NCBI RefSeq assembly: GCF_016406125.1
Contig: NZ_CP066339.1
Span: 3,968,001 to 4,032,000 of the forward strand
Direction of reading: 5' to 3'
Origin: Alicyclobacillus sp. SO9
GTDB lineage: Bacteria; Bacillota; Bacilli; Alicyclobacillales; Alicyclobacillaceae
DNA length: 64,000 nucleotides
The number at the start of each line of letters is the position of its first letter. Within the stretch, counting starts at the first letter, position 1. The notes under the pieces are model-generated. The model saw only the letters and a program-made list of their open reading frames with translations, searched no databases and was not told where the DNA came from. Shown in pieces: positions 31,413 to 38,691 of this stretch. The translations under genes were made by a program, and so were the position numbers.

Positions 31413-32423
31413 CTATAGAGGATGAGAAGTCGCGAGGGAAATGCAACGAAACTCCGTTCCAAAGTTGCAGGCCGGGTCTCCGTCTCGGTAGTTTCTTGAT
31501 GCACAGTAAAAGTGATACAAAACACCCTTGTATCTGACAACAGCAGCCTTATGTGCATGAATCCCGTCAATCTCCTCTGGCTTCCCATGAGGAATAATCG
31601 GTTCAGTATGTTTGTCCCAGTGTATGAGATCGCGGGAAAAAGCAATGCCATCCTGTGCATGACGCAAATTATATCCAAAATAGTACATGACGAACTGCGA
31701 CCCGTCCCGCACAACACACGGATCGGACACAAACTGGCTATCCCAATGGTCCGGCGTAACTCGCAATATCGGGTTTTCCGACGACCGGTGCCAGTTGATA
31801 AGGTCAGCGGACATTGCAACCCCCGTTTGTTCAATCCACCTGCCGCTATTGGTGTTCTTCGCGTTATAGAACATGTAAAATTGTCCTTCATCTTCAATCA
31901 AACAAGCTTTGTATAAACCACCCGATTCCCATTCATCCCCGTCTCTCCATGAGTAAACAGGCGCATCCAGTCTGTTCCATTCCAGCAGATTTTCATCCTC
32001 TGACCATGCCAATCCAATTTCAGCAGGCCCGTTTTCATAGCCGTTTTGAGGATACGAATGATAGACAAGCCAGTACTTCCCCTTAAACTTTTTTAAGGTC
32101 GGGAGTCTCGACAAGTCATCCTCGCGAAGGATCCAGGTTCCGGCAGCACCAACATCATCCCATCGCCCTTGCTTTTTCCGATGAAGAATCACCCCTAGAT
32201 GCTCCCATTTTATGAGGTCGTCGCTTACTGCGAGAGCCGTCTGATATCCCTTTCCGTCAAAGCCGACATACATCATGTAAAATCGATTGTTATGAAAAAA
32301 CACAAAGGGGATATCAACCGCATTTGAGTCAAACTCGCTTTCTTGACCGGAGGGTGATAACACAGGTTTCCCATATTTGTGAGGGGTAAGGTACTTCTCC
32401 AATGCGGGTGTGTCTAAGGACAT
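31413..32423 (-). CDS. five-bladed beta-propeller glycoside hydrolase-like protein (GH43/GH32 superfamily)
   Basis: The 336-residue protein shows the repeated blade pattern of this superfamily: DIPFVFFHNNRFYMMYVGFDG, WEHLGVIL, GKYWLVYHSY, GQFYMFYNAKNT, SDPCVVRDGSQFVMYYFGY, GVLYHFYCAS. The first-blade Asp and later Asp/Glu residues (D37 in VDIPF; SDPC) are candidates for the catalytic triad, but the subfamily is not clear; GH43, GH117 and GH130 remain possible. It has no signal peptide. ATG 32423 has AAGGTGG upstream. Its promoter region (32424-32674) is shared with a divergent plus-strand gene. Confidence 0.7.
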   Translation of the reverse strand: MSLDTPALEKYLTPHKYGKPVLSPSGQESEFDSNAVDIPFVFFHNNRFYMMYVGFDGKGYQTALAVSDDLIKWEHLGVILHRKKQGRWDDVGAAGTWILREDDLSRLPTLKKFKGKYWLVYHSYPQNGYENGPAEIGLAWSEDENLLEWNRLDAPVYSWRDGDEWESGGLYKACLIEDEGQFYMFYNAKNTNSGRWIEQTGVAMSADLINWHRSSENPILRVTPDHWDSQFVSDPCVVRDGSQFVMYYFGYNLRHAQDGIAFSRDLIHWDKHTEPIIPHGKPEEIDGIHAHKAAVVRYKGVLYHFYCASRNYRDGDPACNFGTEFRCISLATSHPL

Positions 32424-32490
32424 TTGTATTCGCCACCTTCGCCTAATCTAATGAACTTAAACTTATTTTTAGAATGTTATAATACCTGTT

Positions 32491-32528
32491 TGACAACGTT
32501 ATCATACCACAGTTATTTTATATATAGA
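32491..32528 (+). promoter_or_regulatory. plus-strand promoter in the divergent region before 32675
   Basis: TTGACA (32491-32496), 18 bases, TATTTT (32515-32520). It is followed by A/T-rich DNA with TATATAG and TTAATTTTATAAATG, similar in style to the operators of the ABC operons. The minus-strand promoter for the gene ending at 31413 must lie in the same 250 bases, perhaps TATAAC near 32480, but its -35 is poor. Confidence 0.5.
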
Positions 32529-32674
32529 TATTAATTTTATAAATGACATTTCGTGTTCGAAGCCAGCTATAATCATTATCTACTTTCATCCTAAAGTTTG
32601 TACACCAACCAAGGCTCATCGTTGTTTATGTTTATCCGTATGCAGTCTTCAAAACACCAAAAGGAGGAATAGAT

Positions 32675-34756
32675 TTGATAGACCGATATGCATTGGTGAA
32701 GCGTCACAACCCCGTCATCGAGCGGTTCGATAAGTATTCATCATTGACTCTTGGCAACGGTGAATTTGCAATGACAGTCGACGCCACAGGATTACAAACA
32801 TTCCCAGAGGTATACGCAGACGGCGGAGTGCCACTGGGAACCATGTCAAACTGGGGTTGGCACACTGGTCCAAATGTAAACGATTATACAATGGAGAACT
32901 TTCCTCTGACTTACCTCGAAACTTTTAATGGAAGGAAAATTGGCTTTCCATACTCAGACTGGTTAAATAAGAAGGACCCTCATGCAGAGTGGCTTAGAAA
33001 TAATCCACATCGTTTACACCTCGGTATGTTAAAGTTTCGATTTCTCAGTACAGATGGAAGCGCTGTTTCACATGAAGAGATTACTAACATCCACCAGACT
33101 TTAGATCTGTGGACCGGCAGTATCGAGAGCCATTTCCGGGTCTTGGGACAAGACGTCTTTGTTCATACGGTGTGTCATCCACACGTTGACCTCATCGGTG
33201 TTCACTGTGAATCTGATTTGATACGATTGGGGCAGTTAGCCATAGAACTGCACTTCCCGTATGGTTCTCCGTTTACCAGCGGAGCAGATTGGAATCATCC
33301 GGAAAGCCATGAGACGCGAGTGATACAAGGAAAGTCAAATCACCCTCGAACAGATTTCGAACGTGTGCTTGACGAAGATAGATACTACGTTTCCACTCAC
33401 ATGTCCGACGGACAGATGAAGCAAAGCAATCGCGACTGCCATAAGTTTGTCTTTCTGCCGACCCAATCTAATTCGGCCATGGAATTTGTGTGCAGGTTCT
33501 CCCCGTCACCAACTGCTGCCGACGACTTGCCGGACTTTGCAACGGTTCAAAATAAGGCTGAAGAACACTGGAAACTCTTCTGGGAGTCAGGTGGAGCCGT
33601 TGACCTGTCTGATAGTACTGATGTACGAGCGTCGGAGTTGGAGCGCAGGATTGTACTGTCTCAATACCTGACGGCAGTCAATTCAAGCGGCTCAGTTCCG
33701 CCGCAAGAATCTGGATTGATTCACAATAGCTGGGCTGGGAAGTTTCATCTTGAAATGCACTGGTGGCACGCAGTCCATTTTGCGCTTTGGAATCGACCGG
33801 AGTTGTTGGAAAAGAGCATGACTTGGTACAAGCGTATTCTACCGCAGGCCCGTCAAGTAGCTCATAAGCAAGGGTACGATGGCGTGCGCTGGCCTAAGTG
33901 TGTTGCTACGGACGGTGTCAACGCACCTTGCTATATTGAACACTTCTTGATTTGGCAGCAGCCTCATCCAATTTATTATGCTGAACTGCTATACAGAACC
34001 AATCCAACCCGTGAACTTTTGCAACAATATCAAGAAATTGTATTTGAATCTGCAAGCTTCATGGCATCCTTTGCAGCTTGGGACGAAAAACGCAAACGAT
34101 ATGTGTTAGGCCCGCCGCTGGCACCTGCGCAGGAGATTTATGATCACACCATTACCATGAATTCTCCTTTAGAACTCACTTATTGGGAATTCGGATTGGA
34201 AACAGCACAGTCTTGGCGTCAAAGGCTGGGACTTCCGCGAGACAAAAAATGGGATGCAGTTTTGAGGAATTTATCTCCTTTACCGACCTACGATGGTGTC
34301 TATGTAGGCTCAGAAGTCCACCCTGATACGTTTACCGATAAGGTGGGCGTAAAGGATCACCCCACGATGGTGGCACCTCTGGGTATGTTACCCGGAGAGA
34401 ATGCCGACGCGGAAACCATGAGGAAAACTCTGCAAAAGGTCCTCGACGAGTGGAACTGGGACCACACGTGGGGATGGGACTACCCGATGCTAGCCATGAC
34501 CGCTGCCCGTCTTGGGGAAGGCCACTTGGCCGTAGACTTGTTGCTCATTGAGAGGGGCAAAAACCGTTACTTGCCTAATGGCCACAATTTTCAACATGGA
34601 GGATTGCCTGTATATCTACCGGGAAATGGCGGTCTGTTAACTGCAGTGGCCATGATGGCATCCGGATGGGACAATGGACCGGAGTCATCTGCCCCGGGTT
34701 TCCCACAGGATGGCACGTGGAAGATACGCTATGAAGGGCTGAGCAGGATGCCTTAA
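32675..34756 (+). CDS. uncharacterised (alpha/alpha)6-type glycoside hydrolase-like protein
   Basis: The 693-residue protein starts at TTG 32675, seven bases after AAGGAGG. The N-terminal third is beta-rich with SSLTLGNGEFAMTVDATGLQTFPE, as at the start of GH65- and GH95-like proteins. From about residue 320 helices alternate with aromatic motifs (LEMHWWHAVHFALWNRPELL, GYDGVRWPKCV, IWQQPHPIYYAELLYR, WNWDHTWGWDYPMLAMTAARLG), typical of an inverting (alpha/alpha)6 barrel. It ends with NFQHGGLPVYLPGNGGLLTAVAMM. I cannot name a family. No signal peptide is seen. It is the only plus-strand gene among glycosidases and has its own promoter, so it may define a separately controlled step. Confidence 0.7.
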   Translation: MIDRYALVKRHNPVIERFDKYSSLTLGNGEFAMTVDATGLQTFPEVYADGGVPLGTMSNWGWHTGPNVNDYTMENFPLTYLETFNGRKIGFPYSDWLNKKDPHAEWLRNNPHRLHLGMLKFRFLSTDGSAVSHEEITNIHQTLDLWTGSIESHFRVLGQDVFVHTVCHPHVDLIGVHCESDLIRLGQLAIELHFPYGSPFTSGADWNHPESHETRVIQGKSNHPRTDFERVLDEDRYYVSTHMSDGQMKQSNRDCHKFVFLPTQSNSAMEFVCRFSPSPTAADDLPDFATVQNKAEEHWKLFWESGGAVDLSDSTDVRASELERRIVLSQYLTAVNSSGSVPPQESGLIHNSWAGKFHLEMHWWHAVHFALWNRPELLEKSMTWYKRILPQARQVAHKQGYDGVRWPKCVATDGVNAPCYIEHFLIWQQPHPIYYAELLYRTNPTRELLQQYQEIVFESASFMASFAAWDEKRKRYVLGPPLAPAQEIYDHTITMNSPLELTYWEFGLETAQSWRQRLGLPRDKKWDAVLRNLSPLPTYDGVYVGSEVHPDTFTDKVGVKDHPTMVAPLGMLPGENADAETMRKTLQKVLDEWNWDHTWGWDYPMLAMTAARLGEGHLAVDLLLIERGKNRYLPNGHNFQHGGLPVYLPGNGGLLTAVAMMASGWDNGPESSAPGFPQDGTWKIRYEGLSRMP

Positions 34757-34762
34757 TTTCCA

Positions 34763-34826
34763 GGAGACTTCCTCCATGCAAGCCCGCGCTCACGCGACCG
34801 GAGCTTGCAGGAACGTTGAAGTCTCC
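34763..34826. terminator. nested hairpin between convergent genes
   Basis: GGAGACTTC (34763-34771) pairs with GAAGTCTCC (34818-34826). Inside it TGCAAGC (34777-34783) pairs with GCTTGCA (34803-34809), and the loop holds CGCG/CGCG. It lies between the plus-strand gene ending at 34756 and the RuBisCO-like gene ending at 34873, so it can serve as a bidirectional terminator although T-runs are lacking. Confidence 0.55.
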
Positions 34827-34872
34827 GCCTGCTTCAACCACGCTTGGTGACTTTTACTCATCATGGTGGCTG

Positions 34873-36150
34873 TCAAAAGAGAGGCCGCGGCCCAAACTTC
34901 TCAACAGCACGCTGCAGTGCCTCGTGGTCACGCGCATAATCTTCAAGTTTGCGCCCTTCCAAAGCAGCCTGCCATCCTTGTTTCATACTTTCGACTCCCG
35001 CCCTCACGCCATCGGGATGAGCCATAATCCCACCACCAGCCAAATGCAATACGTCGGTAGTCTGCATCAGTTCAAAGGACCGGACAGCAGAACCGCCCCA
35101 CTGGCCAGATGACAAAACTGGCATAACCGTGTAACCGCCATACATTGGAGTCAAACACTCCCGTACCGATTGTACGACCGATTCGTTCGATTCATAGAAC
35201 TTGTTATCAACACCGTTTGTATGAAGGTGGTCTACCCCCGCCAACCGGCACAGCTTTTGATAAGCCGTAAACTCCATGCCCAACAGCGGGTAACGAGTCA
35301 TGGCTCCCCATTGATTCCGATGTCCATGGATAGGAACTTGACTATGCCGACGCAAATACGCAACTCCAGCCAACCCTACACTGTTAATACTGACCATCAC
35401 GCAGTTCCCGCCAGCTTCCACAACGGCGTCGTGATGATCAACCAACCTGTCTAAATCGTCTGTGATATTAAAGGCATACATCATTTGTTTCCCTGTATCT
35501 TGAGCGGCCCGATTGACTTCCTCCATTACTAGTCTCACCCGATCCCGAAGGGGGAAATAAGGAGGATTAGCGTTCAATTCGTCGTCCTTCACGAAATCAA
35601 TACCGGAGTAGGCAAGCTCTCTGACAAGGGCTCTCAATTCATCCGGTCCGAGTCCAATGCTGGGTTTGACAATCGTACCAATCAACGGACGGTCGTTCAC
35701 TTGACAGAGCTTACGCGTTCCGTCAACCCCAAATTGAGGTCCTCGATATCGGTCTGCAAACGCCTCAGGTAACGCAAGGTCAATGAGCCTAATACCGGAC
35801 AACTGACTCAGTTCGTACAAGTTCCCGCACACCGTTGCAAGCAGATTGGGGATTGAAGGCCCCGTATTGTGGAAGGGAAACGAGATCTGCACTTTAGCTC
35901 GCTTGTAGGAAGCGGCGCCTCCACCAGTTCGAAGCCTGGTCCCCGGAAGTGACGGCGTCGACACGGACTCCAGTTCGACAACACTCTCAACCCTTGCACG
36001 ATGTCGATCCTTTAGGTCATCTGTCTCACCGGGTATAGCAACAAAGGTTCCCGTCGATTGTTCAGTAGCAATCATCTCGGCAGCATAGTCGATTGTAAAA
36101 GGCGTCTCAATCAGATAGGTAGCGTATATACGATTCTGAGTCTTCATCAT
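34873..36150 (-). CDS. oiaX: RuBisCO-like protein (form IV), 3-oxo-isoapionate-4-phosphate decarboxylase-like
   Basis: From ATG 36150 (AAAGGAG nine bases upstream) the protein has 425 residues. It has the RuBisCO small N-terminal domain and TIM barrel. The first catalytic lysine is kept (K162 in GTIVKPSIGLGP) and so is the carbamate/magnesium motif (K188, D189, D190, E191 in GIDFVKDDELN). The second lysine of the KPK motif is Ser, and the loop-6 lysine motif is absent (MPVLSSGQWGG). So it is not a CO2-fixing enzyme. RuBisCO-like proteins act on 5-methylthioribulose-type and isoapionate-type phosphates. With ApnO- and OiaK-like proteins present, the OiaX role is the best fit. It is the last gene of the rhamnosidase operon. 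Confidence 0.8.
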   Translation of the reverse strand: MMKTQNRIYATYLIETPFTIDYAAEMIATEQSTGTFVAIPGETDDLKDRHRARVESVVELESVSTPSLPGTRLRTGGGAASYKRAKVQISFPFHNTGPSIPNLLATVCGNLYELSQLSGIRLIDLALPEAFADRYRGPQFGVDGTRKLCQVNDRPLIGTIVKPSIGLGPDELRALVRELAYSGIDFVKDDELNANPPYFPLRDRVRLVMEEVNRAAQDTGKQMMYAFNITDDLDRLVDHHDAVVEAGGNCVMVSINSVGLAGVAYLRRHSQVPIHGHRNQWGAMTRYPLLGMEFTAYQKLCRLAGVDHLHTNGVDNKFYESNESVVQSVRECLTPMYGGYTVMPVLSSGQWGGSAVRSFELMQTTDVLHLAGGGIMAHPDGVRAGVESMKQGWQAALEGRKLEDYARDHEALQRAVEKFGPRPLF

Positions 36151-36174
36151 GGATTTGATCTCCTTTGACAATCA

Positions 36175-36834
36175 TTAGACAGCTTCAAGCACCGACTTCA
36201 CCGCCGCTAGACCTGAACGAAGGCTGCTCAGAACGGGAATTCCGGTCTGCTGCTCGAGTTCATCCTGCATTCTGGCCATGGATGCTTGTGCAAGCACAAC
36301 AAGGTCAACTTGCTTGGCAAGGCCCTTGGCAACGTGAACAATCCCTTCATCATGCTTTTCAGAATTGCCTTCAATCAATGCTTGGTAAGCTCCGGAAGCA
36401 AGTCCTTCAACCAGCGTTACAGACTTCTCCAACTCAAGAGCCTTCGTCCGAAGCAACTCTTTTGTCGGTTGCAGAGTGCTTGGCAAAGTAGCTATCACAC
36501 CAATTCGACTGAATTTACGCACTGCATCTTCTGCCATGGCCTCGTCAATTCGAACAATTGGAACACTAACAGCCGTTCTCCCCACTGTGGCGATTTCCCC
36601 CACGGACGAGCATGTGTTCAAAATCACGTCTGCACCCATCTCTTCAGCATTTTCATAATAGCGAAGCAGTCTGCGCACAATTTTAGGAGTCACACCACCG
36701 CTGTTGTTTACATCATGGATTAAGCCGTCATCAATCACGTTGACTAAGCGTCCACCAGAAATCATTTCGTTAAACGCAGCCTGCAAAGGTTCTGCCAATC
36801 CTTGACCCGTGTATATTGCAACAACAGTTTTCAT
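36175..36834 (-). CDS. Asp/Glu-racemase-superfamily protein of unknown role
   Basis: From ATG 36834 (AGAGGTG upstream; another ATG lies two codons earlier) the protein has 219 residues with the two-domain Asp/Glu/hydantoin racemase fold. The first catalytic cysteine is present (ILNTCSSVGE). The second position reads VLAQASMARM, with no cysteine, so a two-base racemase mechanism is unlikely. One-cysteine members include decarboxylases and isomerases. It lies 24 bases before the RuBisCO-like gene and probably acts on the same phosphorylated or keto acid. Its function is not known to me. Confidence 0.78.
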   Translation of the reverse strand: MKTVVAIYTGQGLAEPLQAAFNEMISGGRLVNVIDDGLIHDVNNSGGVTPKIVRRLLRYYENAEEMGADVILNTCSSVGEIATVGRTAVSVPIVRIDEAMAEDAVRKFSRIGVIATLPSTLQPTKELLRTKALELEKSVTLVEGLASGAYQALIEGNSEKHDEGIVHVAKGLAKQVDLVVLAQASMARMQDELEQQTGIPVLSSLRSGLAAVKSVLEAV

Positions 36835-36969
36835 TTTCATCGCACCTCTTTCCAAAGTATAAATGCCAACATTCAATACGCCTCGTTAAGAAGCTGAATA
36901 AGAAGCTATACATGAACTGCTACAGACGAGAAGTCTGAGAGAAAACAAAACAGCGCTGCCGACTGATAC

Positions 36970-38691
36970 TTACCAATCCAGTTCATCCTCAACCCGATGG
37001 AGATCTCCTGCCTTAAGCGGAGCCGTTTCTGAAACGGTCTTGTGATTGTAAAACGGCCGGTATTCTCCCTCTGGAGAAATATGAACCACATCGTCACCGC
37101 GCCATGTCACGCGAAACTCCTGACCCACGGCGTATTCGATTGTGGTTTCTTCCAGCAGCGGGAACGTCACTGTAATTTTTTCCCCCGCTCTCACATCGGA
37201 CACGGTAAAATAATCCGGCTTCATCCAGACACTGGGCTTAGCACCTTCAATGACGGCGGACTCTCCAGCTCCCATACGCACGGCCTTAACTTTTGAATAG
37301 CCAGCCCACTTCGGAATTCTGATATGCAACCACTTAAACCCTTCATGGATTTGCAACTCCACTTTTCCTTCGTGGGGAAGGTAACTCATGACATCAAGCC
37401 ACTTTGAGCCCCTATTGAGCAAGAGGTTAACAGACACAGCACCGTTGTCTTCCGTTACAATGTTTCGCCATCCTAGAAACAAACCGCGGGTACCGGATCC
37501 AATACAGCAAGCCTGAACATCATTGATATGCCCTCGGCCGTAATTGACATCACATGCATAATCATTGGGTGCGCTGTAGCCCGCAAACGCGCCTAATAAC
37601 CGTTCCCCAACTTGAAAATGAGTTCTCCAGCCAGCTTCGTCGTTCGCGGTACTGTCAGCTGACTTCACCCAATCAAGGTCAATCAGTTGAGACTCTGTTA
37701 AATGATTTCTTAAAAACCTTTCCACAACGCTCCAATACTCCGTATAGCCTGCTCTTGCTAGGCTGATACCAGTGCTGATAAGGTCGACTAGTGAACAAGT
37801 CTCATGTTCATATCTCTGTTCCTGCATATCTCCTGGGGTCCATCCAAACGATGTAGACTGACTAAGAGCCCAGTCATAGCTCTTTTTCACAAAGGCAGAC
37901 AGCGAATGATCGCGTTTAAACAACGCAAACCTAGCCAGTCCATCCAGTGTTCCTAAACGGGTATGAAAGTGTCCACTGCGATACGCCAGGGCAGAGTTAA
38001 AGCTGCCGTCTTCATTAAAAACACCACTGCGGTGAACAATTAGGTTCACGAAATAGTGGCACAGTTCCAAGGCGTCGCCGTTTCCGGTTAACTCATGGTA
38101 CTTCAGCAGCGGCATAATCAGTCTTCCAGAAAACGATGCAGGGTCAGGTGCTAAACGGAGTTGAACGGCATTGGCGGACGGCCATCCGTCTTTGGTATAT
38201 TCAGACGCGGGATAATACCAAACATCTTTCTCTTTGACTGTAATCCGTTTGAGTGCAGCCACATGAGCATCTGCTGCTTGTTTCACATTTTCATCCTTTG
38301 TGCTCATATACCACGACGTCAATGCCAATAGAACCGACCTCTGATCAATTAAATTCGCAGTTTCCTTCCAATGCCCATGTGGATGTTCACGTCGATAACT
38401 CAATCCATCCTCTGCAAAAAAACTCATAAAATTTTCTCGGTAGTGTTTCTCAATGTCGTCCCCCAACGAACTGCCACTCATGTTACGTGCCAAGATTAAA
38501 GCATCGATTAAGCGCCCGTGCGTCGACCCATAGTCCCAATCGCCGTGTTGCATCGAAGCCGGATTTTCAATGAGGTTACCGCTGAAAAATGGGATGAATC
38601 CATACTCATGGTCGGCTAATCCAACGGCAGCATTGACGGCAAGTTTTGCTCGTTCTTCGAGCGTCAGTGTATCAGGAATTTGTTTCGTCAT
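36970..38691 (-). CDS. GH127-like (DUF1680-type) cysteine glycosidase
   Basis: The 573-residue protein has an (alpha/alpha)6 barrel followed by beta-sandwich domains. It keeps the zinc-thiolate pattern of beta-L-arabinofuranosidases: E297-T-C299 and the C395-C396 pair (QACCIGSGTRGL), the latter containing the presumed cysteine nucleophile. Overall similarity elsewhere is low enough that it could be a separate branch. Known clan members act on beta-L-arabinofuranosides and, in rhamnogalacturonan II breakdown, on unusual sugars. Its ATG overlaps the stop of the GH78 gene by four bases. No signal peptide. An apiosidase or aceric-acid-releasing role is conceivable but unsupported by direct evidence. 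Confidence 0.75.
   Translation of the reverse strand: MTKQIPDTLTLEERAKLAVNAAVGLADHEYGFIPFFSGNLIENPASMQHGDWDYGSTHGRLIDALILARNMSGSSLGDDIEKHYRENFMSFFAEDGLSYRREHPHGHWKETANLIDQRSVLLALTSWYMSTKDENVKQAADAHVAALKRITVKEKDVWYYPASEYTKDGWPSANAVQLRLAPDPASFSGRLIMPLLKYHELTGNGDALELCHYFVNLIVHRSGVFNEDGSFNSALAYRSGHFHTRLGTLDGLARFALFKRDHSLSAFVKKSYDWALSQSTSFGWTPGDMQEQRYEHETCSLVDLISTGISLARAGYTEYWSVVERFLRNHLTESQLIDLDWVKSADSTANDEAGWRTHFQVGERLLGAFAGYSAPNDYACDVNYGRGHINDVQACCIGSGTRGLFLGWRNIVTEDNGAVSVNLLLNRGSKWLDVMSYLPHEGKVELQIHEGFKWLHIRIPKWAGYSKVKAVRMGAGESAVIEGAKPSVWMKPDYFTVSDVRAGEKITVTFPLLEETTIEYAVGQEFRVTWRGDDVVHISPEGEYRPFYNHKTVSETAPLKAGDLHRVEDELDW

Noticed and set aside
34873-36150. True CO2-fixing RuBisCO
   Set aside because: The second lysine of the KPK motif and the loop-6 lysine region are not conserved, so a RuBisCO-like protein is the correct call.
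36880-36905. Short direct repeat TAAGAAGCT before the racemase-like gene
   Set aside because: Two copies of nine bases are not convincing, and no promoter is recognisable around them. The operon is more simply transcribed from 44.2 kb.
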